From NCBI RefSeq assembly GCF_016598615.1, contig NZ_CP066831.1, positions 10,416,001 through 10,480,000 of the forward strand: a stretch of 64,000 nucleotides of DNA, written 5' to 3'. The notes below the pieces were generated by a model. It saw only the letters and a list, made by a program, of their open reading frames with translations. It made no database searches and was not told the origin of the DNA. The stretch comes from Streptomyces liliifuscus (lineage in GTDB: Bacteria > Actinomycetota > Actinomycetes > Streptomycetales > Streptomycetaceae). The position numbers and the translations under genes are program-made. Positions 1-8,808 of this stretch are shown here, in pieces. The number at the start of each line of letters is the position of its first letter. Within the stretch, counting starts at the first letter, position 1.

Positions 1-1
1 C

Positions 2-1063
2 GACCGCAGCCCCGAGGAACAACTCGCCGCGCTGCTGCGGGCCCAGTCGGTCCTGCACTCGTACGGGGTCACCGCCTGGCAGGACGCCATCGTCGGCGAG
101 TTCGCCAACATGACCGATCCGACGCCCGCCTATCACGAGGCGGTCGACCGCGGACTGCTCACCGCCCGGGTCGTCGGTGCCCTGTGGTGGGACCGGAGCC
201 GGGGCGGCGAACAGATCCCCGAACTCGCCGCCCGCAGGGCGGAGTCGAGCCGGGGACGGTTCCGGGCCACCACTGTGAAGGTCATGCAGGACGGCATCGC
301 CGAGAACCACACCGCCGCCCTGCTCGGCCCGTATCTCACCGGCTGCGGCTGTGCCTCCGACAACTCCGGCATCAGTTTCGTCGAGCCGGACGAGCTGAAG
401 AAGTACGTCACCGAACTCGACGCGCTCGGCTTCCAGGTCCACTTCCACGCGCTCGGCGACCGCGCGGTGCGTGAGGCGCTGGACGCCGTGGAGGCGGCCC
501 GCACGGCCAACGGGTGGCGCGACACCCGCCACCACCTCGCCCACCTCCAGGTCGTCCACCCCGAGGACGTACCGCGCTTTCGCGCACTGGGCGCGACCGC
601 CAACCTCCAGGCGCTGTGGGCCGCCCACGAACCGCAGATGGACGAGCTCACGATCCCGTTCCTCGGCCCCGAACGAGCCGCGTGGCAGTATCCGTTCGGC
701 GACCTCCTGCGCGCCGGAGCCACCCTCGCCGCGGGCAGCGACTGGCCGGTCAGCAGCCCCGACCCCCTGGCGGCCCTCCATGTCGCCGTCAACCGCGTCG
801 CCCCCGACGCACCCGAGGGCACCCCGGCCTTCCTGCCGGACCAGAAGCTCGACCTCGGTGCCGCCGTCGCCGCGTACACGGCGGGCAGCGCCCACGCCAA
901 CCACCTCGACGACACCACCGGCAGCATCACCGTGGGCAAACTCGCCGACCTCGTCGTCCTGGACCGTGACCCCTTCGCAGGCCCGCCGGAGGAGATCGCC
1001 GCCACGCGGGTGCTCCAGACGTTCGTCGACGGCCGTCGGGTGTACGCGGCGACCGACGCGTGA
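2..1063 (+). CDS. Amidohydrolase, YtcJ/NfdA-like (5' end outside window)
   Basis: The reading frame is open from the first bases of the window, so the N-terminus and start codon lie upstream; 353 residues are visible. The visible part matches the C-terminal two thirds of YtcJ-type metal-dependent amidohydrolases (Amidohydro_3). Seen in order are a VKVMQDG strand, the HFHALGDRAV metal/active-site motif, a HLAHLQVVHPED motif, GSDWPVSSPDP with the catalytic aspartate, and the closing composite-domain segment (GKLADLVVLDRDPF). Such enzymes hydrolyse amide or cyclic N-acyl bonds, but the substrate cannot be read from sequence. It converges with the acetyltransferase at 1095, only 31 nt away, with no clear terminator between them. 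Confidence 0.85.
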   Translation, partial: DRSPEEQLAALLRAQSVLHSYGVTAWQDAIVGEFANMTDPTPAYHEAVDRGLLTARVVGALWWDRSRGGEQIPELAARRAESSRGRFRATTVKVMQDGIAENHTAALLGPYLTGCGCASDNSGISFVEPDELKKYVTELDALGFQVHFHALGDRAVREALDAVEAARTANGWRDTRHHLAHLQVVHPEDVPRFRALGATANLQALWAAHEPQMDELTIPFLGPERAAWQYPFGDLLRAGATLAAGSDWPVSSPDPLAALHVAVNRVAPDAPEGTPAFLPDQKLDLGAAVAAYTAGSAHANHLDDTTGSITVGKLADLVVLDRDPFAGPPEEIAATRVLQTFVDGRRVYAATDA

Positions 1064-1094
1064 CAGACGGGACGAGGAACGGACCAGGCCCGGA

Positions 1095-1640
1095 CTAGGC
1101 CCTGTCGGACGGCTGCCAGTCCGAGGCCAGCAGGCCGAACAGCAGGTCGTCCGTCCACTCGTCCTTGAGCCAGGTGGCCTGGCGGAGAAGGCCTTCCTGG
1201 ACGAAGCCGAGCCGTCGCAGCAGCCGGGCCGAACGGTCGTTGCGCGCGTCGCACTCGGCGGAGACCCGGTGCAGTCCTCGGCGCTCGAAGAGATCGCCGA
1301 GGACGGCCCGTACGGCCTCGGCGGCGTAGCCGTGACCCTGCCGGTCGCCGGCCAGGGTGAAGCCGAGCTCGGCCTGCATGCGGTTCTCGTGCAGGCAGAC
1401 CCCGACGTCTCCCACCAGACAGCGGTCGGCCTTGAGCTCGATCGCGTACTGGAACCATCCCGGTTCCTCGGGCGACCCCGCGGCCATGCCCCGCACCATC
1501 CGGACCGCCGAGTCGAGCGGCACCGGCGCGGTCCAGCTCTGGTAGCGGGCCACCAGCGGATCGGACCGGTACGCGGCCAGCGGCGCCGCGTCCTCGGCGA
1601 GGAACCGGCGCAGTACGAGCCTCGGGGTCTCCAGCAGCAT
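1095..1640 (-). CDS. GNAT family N-acetyltransferase (RimJ/RimL type)
   Basis: This 181-residue protein starts MLLETPRLVLRRF, the classic first strand of RimJ/RimL-like acetyltransferases. I therefore chose the ATG at 1640 over the longer frame to 1703, which only adds an Arg-rich, low-complexity leader. The acetyl-CoA loop is degenerate but visible (LAGDRQGHGYAAEAV), followed by the strand HRVSAECDARNDRSARLLRRLGF typical of the family's C-terminal half. It would transfer acetyl from acetyl-CoA to an amine; the acceptor (ribosomal protein, small molecule or antibiotic) is unknown. It is a stand-alone gene, convergent with the amidohydrolase and separated from GH127 by about 77 nt. Confidence 0.85.
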   Translation of the reverse strand: MLLETPRLVLRRFLAEDAAPLAAYRSDPLVARYQSWTAPVPLDSAVRMVRGMAAGSPEEPGWFQYAIELKADRCLVGDVGVCLHENRMQAELGFTLAGDRQGHGYAAEAVRAVLGDLFERRGLHRVSAECDARNDRSARLLRRLGFVQEGLLRQATWLKDEWTDDLLFGLLASDWQPSDRA

Positions 1641-1717
1641 GGCCCGATCGTCCCACGGCCGCGATACGCACTCGGATCCGCGGCGCCGGGGACGTCGGGC
1701 CATGCCCGGACGGGGCG

Positions 1718-4522
1718 TCAGGACTGGTACGAGGCGTTCTGCGCCGTGGTCACCACCTGCCGGCCGTCGGCCTGACCGAGAAGGCCCGCCGACACCCAGG
1801 AGTTCACCGTGCTCTGCACGCGCGAGACCAGTGCGGCCTTGCTGCTGAAGGGGGCGCCCGCCCAGACCTCGTCGAGGAATGTGGTGCCGTCTGCCTTGGC
1901 CGGGTTGGTGACGCCGGAATCGGTGCCGCCGAAGACCACCTTGGGCTCGGAACGCCTGAAGTAGGCGTGGGTGGGGTCCTCGGTGCCCTCGGAGAACGGG
2001 GCGAACTCCGTGCCGTTCAGCGTGTAGTGGAGCGGCTTGCCGGACACGGGGGAGAGGCTCGGCAGCAGATCGCCGGAGAGCGCGGCGTTGCGGAAGAGCC
2101 CGAACTGCAGGTAGCTCGTCCCGGAGTTGCGGGCGACCAGGTTGACCGGACCGTAGAACAGGGTCTGCAGCCCCGGGTCGTCGAGGGCCTTCTCGACCCG
2201 GGCCCGGAACGGGATGGCGACCTTCACCACGTCACCACTGCGCCACGTCCGTGAGACGGCGAAGTAGCTCCCGGCGACCGGAGTCCCGCTCACCGCACTG
2301 CCGTTGACCGTCACCCGGAAGCCGCTCGTCGCCCAGGACGGCACTCGCAGCCGCAGCTCGAAGGCCGCGCTGCCGCCGCCGAAGGTGAGGGTGGAGCCCT
2401 GCTCCCTCGGGTAGTCCGTGCTCTGCGTGACCGTGACGCCCTTCTCGGCCCAGGCCAGGGTGGTCGGGCTGTACAGGTTGACGTACAACGCGCTCCCGTC
2501 GGCCTTCTTGAAGTACACCGAGTCCTGGTACTTGGTGGCGCTCTCCATGCCCGTGCCCTCGCAGCAGGTGGTGCCCTGCTTGGGGGTGTAGTCCCGGACA
2601 TGACCGGGCGTCAGGCCTATGAAGTAGGTGACGAGCGGCTTCTCCGCGTCGGCCTTGTCCTGCTTGGAGCCGAGGACCTGGTTGTAGAGGGCCCGCTCGT
2701 AGTAGTCCATGTACTTCGGGTCCTGCTCGTGGAAGAACAGCATCCGGCTGAGCTTGAGCAGGTTGTACGCGCAGCACGACTCGGCGGTGGTGTCGCTGAT
2801 CGTCCCCGCGACGACCCCGCGCGCCTTCCAGAACTCGGCCGTGCTGGTTCCGCCGATGCCGTACATGCGATGGGGCACGACCATGCCCCAGAAGTTCTTC
2901 GCCGCGGTGAGGTAGCGGGCCTCGCCCGTCGCGTCGTACAGCCGGATCAGGCCGGTGAAGATGGGGATGTGCTGGTTGGCGTGCAGCCCGTCGAGCGTGT
3001 CGGTGTTCGCGGCGCAGGCGTCGATGAGCTTGTCGAGGTCGAACAGCCTGGCCAGTGCCAGATGTTCGGCCTTGCCGTTGATCGAGTACAGGTCGACGAT
3101 CGTCTCGACGATTCCGCCGAACTCACCGCTGGAGAAGATGCCCCACATCCGCTGCAGGGTGGCTTCGGGCAGCTTGGACAGCCGGGAGTACATCCAGTCG
3201 CACATGCCGGACGCGAGATCGAGCGCCCGCGCGTCGTCCGTGGCGAGGTAGGCGTCCAGCAGTCCCTTGAGGATCTTGTGCGCGGTGTAGTAGGGCGCCC
3301 ACACCTTGGTGTAGTCCGGGCTGGTCCGCGACTCCAGGTCGATGAACTGCGTCTCCGGATAAGCGGCGAGGAACCCGGCGTGGCTCGGCCCGCCCCAGGT
3401 CCGGCGCAGGGTGGCGGTCAGCCCACGGCCCGAGGCATCGGCGAAGGTACCGCCCGTGGTCTCGTCGAAGGTGTACGAGGCCAGGGTGCCGCGGCCCGCC
3501 GAGGAGGCGGCGGCGCGGTTGCTCTGCAACGACGTGATCTCGGCGGCGGTCAGCGCCCGAGACCAGACGTTGAACTCGTCGTAGACGCCCGCGAACACCG
3601 GGTCGTCGAAGTTCGAGCGGCCGAGCCAGTTGTTCGTCAGGGCGCCCAGGGACGACGGGTTGAGCGTCATCGACGTGTTCTGGGCGACGGAGGTGCCGTT
3701 GACGTAGAGGGTGCCGGTGGAGCCGGAGATCGTGACGGCCAGGTGGCTCCACTGGTTCAGCGGCAGGGCGGCGGTGCCGTTGAGTCCCTGTTCCCCGCCG
3801 GGCCCGTTGGTCGAGATGGCGAAGCGCGGTACGCCGCTCGCGTTGCGGGCGGCCAGGTACATGTACCGGGTGTTGTTGTTGCCGAAGTCGAAGACCCGGG
3901 TCCAGTTGGCGCCGTGGGTGGGCTTCACCCAGGCCGACAGGGTGATCGTCGCGGAGCCGTTCAGCACGGCGGCCGGCAGGCTGACGTACTGGTAGGAGCC
4001 CCGCACGTTCTCCGCCGCGGTGCCGAACCTCCCGGTGGCGCTGAGCACCGCCGGGTCCTTGCGCAGGGCCGCGCGCACATCGGTGAGCGCGCCGGTCATG
4101 GTCCGGATCTTGTCGGCGTACACCTGGTCGCCGGTACTCGCGTACGCCTGGGACAGCATGGTCAGGAAGTGGCCGGTGTAGTGGCCGCGGAGATTGCCGT
4201 TGGCCTCGCCGTCCAGGCCCTCCCAGCCACCCGGGGCGACCGCGCCGCCCGTGGAGAGCCCGGCGTTTGCGCGGAACACCTGGAGCAGCCGGTTCACGTC
4301 GTAGCCGCGCCCGTGGTCGAGCATCAGTTGACGCTTCGCGGCGAAGACGCCCTGACCGACCTTCACGTCCTTGAGCTCGAACGGCCGGAGCGTCCAGGCG
4401 GAGGGCGCGGGCAGCGTCGCGGCGGCGGCCGAGCCACCTCCCGCCGCGTACGAGAACGCCGGGGTCGCCGTGGCGAACAGTGCGGCCTGCAGGAGTCTCC
4501 GTCTGGGGAGGGCGGGGGCCAT
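1718..4522 (-). CDS. Secreted GH127 beta-L-arabinofuranosidase with inserted LamG domain
   Basis: A 934-residue secreted enzyme. The N-terminus has a twin-arginine-like signal (RRRLLQAALFATATPAFSYA). The GH127 (DUF1680) fold is recognisable from FELKDVKVGQGVF (about 48-60), a Glu/Cys motif E581-S-C583, and the Cys pair in TTCCEGTGME (653-654). By analogy with HypBA1, one Cys of that pair is the nucleophile, the Glu/Cys set binds zinc, and E563 (TAEFW) is a plausible acid/base. A concanavalin-like LamG domain (about 175-375) is inserted into the catalytic domain after RKDPAVLSATG, probably for carbohydrate binding. The expected role is removal of beta-L-arabinofuranose from plant hydroxyproline-rich glycoproteins or arabinogalactan. 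A good ribosome site (GAGGAACGC) precedes the ATG. It is divergent from the GH27 gene. Confidence 0.85.
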   Translation of the reverse strand: MAPALPRRRLLQAALFATATPAFSYAAGGGSAAAATLPAPSAWTLRPFELKDVKVGQGVFAAKRQLMLDHGRGYDVNRLLQVFRANAGLSTGGAVAPGGWEGLDGEANGNLRGHYTGHFLTMLSQAYASTGDQVYADKIRTMTGALTDVRAALRKDPAVLSATGRFGTAAENVRGSYQYVSLPAAVLNGSATITLSAWVKPTHGANWTRVFDFGNNNTRYMYLAARNASGVPRFAISTNGPGGEQGLNGTAALPLNQWSHLAVTISGSTGTLYVNGTSVAQNTSMTLNPSSLGALTNNWLGRSNFDDPVFAGVYDEFNVWSRALTAAEITSLQSNRAAASSAGRGTLASYTFDETTGGTFADASGRGLTATLRRTWGGPSHAGFLAAYPETQFIDLESRTSPDYTKVWAPYYTAHKILKGLLDAYLATDDARALDLASGMCDWMYSRLSKLPEATLQRMWGIFSSGEFGGIVETIVDLYSINGKAEHLALARLFDLDKLIDACAANTDTLDGLHANQHIPIFTGLIRLYDATGEARYLTAAKNFWGMVVPHRMYGIGGTSTAEFWKARGVVAGTISDTTAESCCAYNLLKLSRMLFFHEQDPKYMDYYERALYNQVLGSKQDKADAEKPLVTYFIGLTPGHVRDYTPKQGTTCCEGTGMESATKYQDSVYFKKADGSALYVNLYSPTTLAWAEKGVTVTQSTDYPREQGSTLTFGGGSAAFELRLRVPSWATSGFRVTVNGSAVSGTPVAGSYFAVSRTWRSGDVVKVAIPFRARVEKALDDPGLQTLFYGPVNLVARNSGTSYLQFGLFRNAALSGDLLPSLSPVSGKPLHYTLNGTEFAPFSEGTEDPTHAYFRRSEPKVVFGGTDSGVTNPAKADGTTFLDEVWAGAPFSSKAALVSRVQSTVNSWVSAGLLGQADGRQVVTTAQNASYQS

Positions 4523-4620
4523 GCGTTCCTCGTCTCTGAGCGGAGGGTCGGGACCGGGCGACAGGTGTACGGACGCTGGAGATGTTCGAAATCCCGTACA
4601 GTGTGCGGAAGTTCGACCAA

Positions 4621-4649
4621 AACATAGATTTGGGGTGGGGGTACGTCAA
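4621..4649 (-). promoter_or_regulatory. Housekeeping-type promoter of the GH127 gene
   Basis: On the minus strand TTGACG (4649-4644) and TATGTT (4626-4621) are separated by exactly 17 nt, matching the HrdB/sigma-70 pattern. The start point would be near 4614, giving a leader of about 90 nt. The -10 overlaps an AT-rich patch that stands out in this GC-rich DNA. Confidence 0.6.
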
Positions 4650-4756
4650 CGCTTCCGGCGCGTTCGACTCCGGTTGTTTTCGCGCGGCCGGTGTCTGTCG
4701 TGGATGTCGTCCCCCGGGTCGGGTGCGACTGATGGAAATCCAGTGGTGACGATCCG

Positions 4757-4785
4757 TTGACTTCCGTGTGGTGCGGGCCTAGCTT
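4757..4785 (+). promoter_or_regulatory. Housekeeping-type promoter of the GH27 gene
   Basis: TTGACT (4757-4762), a 17-nt spacer and TAGCTT (4780-4785) match the HrdB consensus. This shows that the TTG at 4757, which opens the longest GH27 frame, is promoter rather than start codon; translation must begin further in. The predicted start point is near 4792. Confidence 0.6.
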
Positions 4786-4840
4786 CGGCGTCTCATCGGT
4801 TCGACAACTCGTGCAGTGTTCGATATGTCGACCATCTCGT

Positions 4841-6967
4841 GTGTTCTGGGTTGCCGTGCCCCCGGAAGGACCCCCGCAGTTCGCTCCCCGTGCAAGACGT
4901 CTGTGCAGAGCTGTCGTTGTCCGCGCCGCCGTTCTCGCCCTGGCCGCCGGCGCCCTCGTCGGCCTCCAGGAGCAGGGATCCCTCGATCTGGACCGGGCAC
5001 AGCCGGTCGCGGTGACGTCGAATCAGATTCCGGTTCCGACGGCGCCGATGGGCTGGGCCTCCTGGAACACCTTCGCCGCCAGGATCGACTACAACGTCAT
5101 CAAGACGCAGGTCGACGCCTTCGTCGCGGCGGGCCTGCCGGCGGCCGGCTACAAGTACATCAACCTCGACGAGGGCTGGTGGCAGGGCACCCGCGACAGC
5201 GCGGGCAACATCACGGTCGACGAGTCCGAGTGGCCCGGCGGTATGAGCGCCATCGCCGACTACATCCACAGCAAGGGTCTCAAGGCCGGTATCTACACCG
5301 ACGCGGGCAGGGACGGCTGCGGCTACTACTTCCCGACCGGCCGGCCCGCGGCCCCGGGCAGTGGCAGCGAGGGCCACTACGAGCAGGACATGCTCCAGTT
5401 CTCGCAGTGGGGCTTCGACTACGTCAAGGTCGACTGGTGCGGCGGCGACGTCGAGGGCCTCGACGCCAGGACCACGTACCAGGCCATCAGTGACGCGGCC
5501 GCGAAGGCGACGGCCACCACCGGACGGCCGCTCACCCTGTCGATCTGCAACTGGGGCAAGCAGAACCCGTGGAACTGGGGTGCCGGGATGGCCGCCCTGT
5601 GGCGGACCAACACCGACATCATCTTCCACGGCAACTCGCCGTCGTGGGACAGCATGCTGACCAACTTCGACACCAACGTGCATCCCACCGCCCAGCACAC
5701 CGGCTACTACAACGACCCCGACATGCTGATGGTCGGCATGGACGGCTTCACCGCCGCCCAGAACCGCAGCCACATGAACCTCTGGGCCGTCTCCGGGGCC
5801 CCGCTCCTCGCCGGCAACAACCTGGCGACGATGAGCACCGAATCGGCGAACATCCTGAAGAACCCCGAGGTCATCGCGGTCGACCAGGATCCGCGCGGCC
5901 TCCAGGGCGTCAAGGTCGCCGAGGACACCTCCGGGCTGCAGGTGTACGGCAAGGTCCTCTCCGGCACCGGCAAACGCGCCGTCGTCCTGCTCAACCGCAC
6001 CTCCAGCGCGCAGAACATGACCGTCCGGTGGTCCGACCTGGGCCTGACCAACGCGTCGGCGACGGTCCGCAATCTCTGGACGCGGGCGAACGTGGGCAGT
6101 TTCGGGACGAGTTACACGGTCAACGTGCCCGCCAAGGACTCCGTGATGCTCACGGTCACGGGCGCCACCGAGGCCGCGAGCACCACGTACGAGGCCGAGG
6201 CGTCCGGCAACACGAAGGGCGGCTCCGCGGCCGACGCCACCTGCGCCAACTGCTCCGGCGGTACCAAGGTGGGCGGTATCGGCAACGGCCCGGCCAACAC
6301 CCTGCGGTTCAACGGCGTTTCGGCGGCCGACACGGGCACCAAGGTCGTCGACATCGCCTACACCAACGGTGACAGCACGGCCCGTACGGCGGTCCTCCAG
6401 GTCGACGGGCAGACGGCCACCAAGGTCTCCTTCCCGCCGACCGGCTCCTGGACCACACCCGGCACCGTCTCGGTCGAGGTGTCCCTGGCCAAGGGCTCGG
6501 CGAACACCCTGACGTTCTCCAACGCCTCCGCCTGGACGCCCGATCTGGACGCGATCGAGGTGCGGCCGCTGCCGGGCGCCAACGGCACGGAGTTCATCGG
6601 GCAGCAGTCGAGCCGCTGCCTCGACGTCGACAACAACACCATCACCAACGGGACCCAGGCGCAGTTGTGGGACTGCGCGGGCGGGGTCAACCAGTCCTGG
6701 ACGTACACCGCGCGCAAGGAGCTCGTGGTCTACGGCAACAAGTGCCTCGACGCCTACCAGGCGGGGACCACCAACGGCACGAAGGTCGTCGTCTGGGACT
6801 GCAACGGCGGCAACAACCAGAAGTGGAACGTGAACGCGGACGGGACGGTGACCAATGTGAACGCCGGGTTGTGCCTGGATGCGTACAACGCCGCTACCGC
6901 CAACGGGACGAAGGTTGTCCTGTGGACTTGTGGTGGGGGTGCCAATCAGAAGTGGGCTCGGCAGTAA
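4841..6967 (+). CDS. Secreted GH27 enzyme (beta-L-arabinopyranosidase or alpha-galactosidase) with CBM and ricin-type modules
   Basis: About 708 residues. The start is uncertain between GTG 4841 and GTG 4856; the longer frame begins inside the -35 box. A signal peptide (RRLCRAVVVRAAVLALAAG) leads into a GH27 domain beginning APMGWASWNTF. The nucleophile Asp is in YVKVDWCGGD (codon 5432-5434) and the acid/base Asp is in YNDPDML. The motif LDEGWW has Glu where alpha-galactosidases usually have Asp (DDxW). As I recall, that substitution characterises the Streptomyces avermitilis GH27 beta-L-arabinopyranosidase, which also carries CBM13, so I favour that activity. After the GH27 beta-domain come a CBM6/35-like module (TTYEAEASGN onward) and a ricin-type trefoil with repeated QxW motifs. 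It likely acts outside the cell on arabinogalactan side chains. Confidence 0.85.
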   Translation: MFWVAVPPEGPPQFAPRARRLCRAVVVRAAVLALAAGALVGLQEQGSLDLDRAQPVAVTSNQIPVPTAPMGWASWNTFAARIDYNVIKTQVDAFVAAGLPAAGYKYINLDEGWWQGTRDSAGNITVDESEWPGGMSAIADYIHSKGLKAGIYTDAGRDGCGYYFPTGRPAAPGSGSEGHYEQDMLQFSQWGFDYVKVDWCGGDVEGLDARTTYQAISDAAAKATATTGRPLTLSICNWGKQNPWNWGAGMAALWRTNTDIIFHGNSPSWDSMLTNFDTNVHPTAQHTGYYNDPDMLMVGMDGFTAAQNRSHMNLWAVSGAPLLAGNNLATMSTESANILKNPEVIAVDQDPRGLQGVKVAEDTSGLQVYGKVLSGTGKRAVVLLNRTSSAQNMTVRWSDLGLTNASATVRNLWTRANVGSFGTSYTVNVPAKDSVMLTVTGATEAASTTYEAEASGNTKGGSAADATCANCSGGTKVGGIGNGPANTLRFNGVSAADTGTKVVDIAYTNGDSTARTAVLQVDGQTATKVSFPPTGSWTTPGTVSVEVSLAKGSANTLTFSNASAWTPDLDAIEVRPLPGANGTEFIGQQSSRCLDVDNNTITNGTQAQLWDCAGGVNQSWTYTARKELVVYGNKCLDAYQAGTTNGTKVVVWDCNGGNNQKWNVNADGTVTNVNAGLCLDAYNAATANGTKVVLWTCGGGANQKWARQ

Positions 6968-7031
6968 CGCTTCGCTGGATGCGTGGTGATTCGTCTGCGG
7001 GTTCGGTGGGGGCTTGTCGCGCAGTTCCCCG

Positions 7032-7047
7032 CGCCCCTTGAGGGGCG
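7032..7047. terminator. Hairpin between convergent GH27 and ohrR genes
   Basis: CGCCCC-TTGA-GGGGCG forms a perfect six-pair stem, extendable through flanking C and G runs. It sits between two gene ends pointing at each other and probably serves both. The surrounding text (GCGCAGTTCCCCGCGCCCC, about 7019-7037) recurs at about 42383-42401 in the same kind of position. Confidence 0.6.
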
Positions 7048-7066
7048 GGGCTGCGGGGCCGTGTCC

Positions 7067-7522
7067 CTACCGGGTGACGTTTGTCGTCAGTAGGCGGAGC
7101 AACTGCTTTGCCGTGGCGTCCTGTTCGGGGGTCAGGGCCATGGCGTCGCCGATGGCCAGGGGGACGGTGTCCGCCTGTTCCTTGAGCCGGGCTCCGGCGT
7201 CGGTGAGGCGGAGGGCGACGGAACGCTCGTCCTCCGCCCGGCGCTCGCGCCGCAGCAGGCCGTTCGCCTCCAGGCGCTTGAGGAGCGGGGAGAGCGTGCT
7301 GGACTCCAGCTGGAGCGCGTTGCCCAGGTCCCGTACGGAGATCTGGTCCTGCTCCCACAGTACGAGCATGACCAGGTACTGCGGATAGGTCAGTCCGAGT
7401 TCGTCCAGCAGGGGCCGGTAGCGCGCGGTGACCGCGCGTGAGGCCGCGTAGAGGGCGAAGCAGAGCTGGTCGTCCAGGAGCAGGGAACCCTCCTGGGTCG
7501 GTTCGGCCCCTGGTGTGCTCAC
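7067..7522 (-). CDS. ohrR: MarR family regulator, OhrR-type peroxide sensor
   Basis: This 151-residue protein resembles OhrR, the organic-peroxide-sensing branch of MarR. The N-terminal motif QLCFALYAASRAVT contains the reactive Cys position of OhrR, followed by LGLTYPQYLVMLVLWE, and a winged-helix segment QLESSTLSPLLKRLEANGLLRRERRAEDERSVALRLT. I chose the GTG at 7522, preceded by GGGAG at good spacing, over the longer frame to 7576. It lies divergently (about 200 nt) from an alpha/beta hydrolase gene, the usual layout for a MarR repressor and its target. No Ohr peroxidase gene is adjacent, so the regulated gene may be the hydrolase instead. Confidence 0.8.
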   Translation of the reverse strand: MSTPGAEPTQEGSLLLDDQLCFALYAASRAVTARYRPLLDELGLTYPQYLVMLVLWEQDQISVRDLGNALQLESSTLSPLLKRLEANGLLRRERRAEDERSVALRLTDAGARLKEQADTVPLAIGDAMALTPEQDATAKQLLRLLTTNVTR

Positions 7523-7720
7523 GGTGTCGCTCCCTGGTCCTGTGCCTGCTCCGGTGCGTTGCACGGCGATCTCCACTCTACCGTTCGAGTCTCCTCGATT
7601 CTATCGGACCCTAATAAGTTGCGCACGACTGAATAGCGCGCTACTTTCGTGGTGTGCCGCCGCTCCGGCGAAAGACCGTCGACGGAGCCTGCCCACGGCA
7701 CCGGATCCGAGGAGATCGCC

Positions 7721-8689
7721 ATGACCGACACCACCGGCACCCGTCCCGTCCTGGAGCCCGCCGCCGCGGCCTTCGCCGAGGCGACCGCGAACCCGCCCTA
7801 CCTCTTCGACCTCGGCCCGGCGGAGGGCCGCAAGACGGTCGACGAGGTGCAGTCGGGCGACATCACCAAGCCCGACGTCGACGAGGAGTGGGTCACGGTC
7901 TCCGGCGGCCCCACCGGACAGGTCCGGGCACGTATCGTCCGTCCGGCGGGTGCCTCCGGGGTCCTCCCGGTGATCATCTACATCCACGGCGCCGGCTGGG
8001 TCTTCGGCAATGCCCACACCCACGACCGCCTGGTCCGCGAGCTCGCCGTCGGCGCGAACGCGGCCGTGGTCTTCCCCGAGTACGACCTCTCGCCCGAAGC
8101 CCGCTACCCGGTCGCCATCGAGCAGAACTACACCGTCGCCCGGTGGGTCGTCACCGACGGCGCCGGCCACAACCTGGACGCCTCCCGGATCGCGGTGGCG
8201 GGCGACTCCGTCGGCGGCAACATGAGCGCGGCCCTGACCCTGATGGCCAAGGAGCGCGGTGACGTGCCCCTCGTCCAGCAGGTCCTCTTCTACCCGGTCA
8301 CCGACGCCGCCTTCGACACCGGCTCCTACCACCAGTTCGCCGAGGGCTACTTCCTGCGCCGCGACGCCATGCAGTGGTTCTGGGACCAGTACACGACCGA
8401 CGAGGCGCAGCGCGCCGAGATCACCGCGTCCCCGCTGCGCGCCACCACCGAACAGCTCACCGGCCTGCCGCCGGCTCTGGTCATCACCGGCGAGGCCGAC
8501 GTCCTGCGCGACGAGGGCGAGGCGTACGCCAACAAGCTGCGCGAGGCGGGCGTCGCGGTCACGGCGGTCCGCTACCAGGGCATCATCCACGACTTCGTGA
8601 TGCTGAACGCCCTCGCCGACACCCACGCGGCCCGCGCCGCCATCAGCCAGGCAGTGACCGTACTGCGGGGCGCTCTCGCCACCGGCTGA
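7721..8689 (+). CDS. Alpha/beta hydrolase, HSL/acetyl-hydrolase type
   Basis: A 322-residue cytoplasmic hydrolase of the hormone-sensitive-lipase group. The oxyanion motif is YIHGAGWVFGN, the nucleophile Ser is in GDSVGGNM, the Asp lies in EADVLRDEGEAY and the His in IIHDFVML, so the triad is complete. The ATG at 7721 follows GAGGAGATCGCC, a good ribosome site. It probably hydrolyses short acyl esters or lactones; the substrate is unknown. Position and orientation suggest control by the divergent OhrR-like repressor, which could make it an organic-peroxide or xenobiotic-induced gene (inference). It ends just before a strong hairpin at 8710. Confidence 0.85.
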   Translation: MTDTTGTRPVLEPAAAAFAEATANPPYLFDLGPAEGRKTVDEVQSGDITKPDVDEEWVTVSGGPTGQVRARIVRPAGASGVLPVIIYIHGAGWVFGNAHTHDRLVRELAVGANAAVVFPEYDLSPEARYPVAIEQNYTVARWVVTDGAGHNLDASRIAVAGDSVGGNMSAALTLMAKERGDVPLVQQVLFYPVTDAAFDTGSYHQFAEGYFLRRDAMQWFWDQYTTDEAQRAEITASPLRATTEQLTGLPPALVITGEADVLRDEGEAYANKLREAGVAVTAVRYQGIIHDFVMLNALADTHAARAAISQAVTVLRGALATG

Positions 8690-8709
8690 CCGGCCGTCCG
8701 GCCATCGAC

Positions 8710-8753
8710 CCGGCCTCCCTCCCCGCACACCGCGCGCGGGGACGGGAGGCCGG
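8710..8753 (+). terminator. Strong intrinsic hairpin after the hydrolase gene
   Basis: CCGGCCTCCC pairs with GGGAGGCCGG and the inner TCCCCGC with GCGGGGA, giving 17 pairs with one bulged C and a nine-nt loop. It starts 21 nt after the hydrolase stop codon. No poly-T tail follows, as is common in Streptomyces. Confidence 0.65.
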
Positions 8754-8808
8754 GCGGCGTTCGGCCCCGGGCGGTCCGGACAGGCGTGCAACGAGCGGGA
8801 GCCGGGCC

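Noticed and set aside
2600..4627. Long plus-strand open frame antisense to GH127
   Set aside because: It is the complement of a well-supported gene; its Val/Gly/Arg-rich translation has no family motif and arises from GC-biased third positions.
4757..4840. TTG 4757 as start of the GH27 gene
   Set aside because: The triplet is part of a -35 hexamer with a correctly spaced -10; the encoded N-terminus would precede the signal peptide by dozens of unlikely residues.
7067..8689. Complete ohr/ohrR peroxide operon
   Set aside because: The regulator is OhrR-like, but the neighbour is an alpha/beta hydrolase with a Ser-Asp-His triad, not the small two-Cys Ohr peroxidase.
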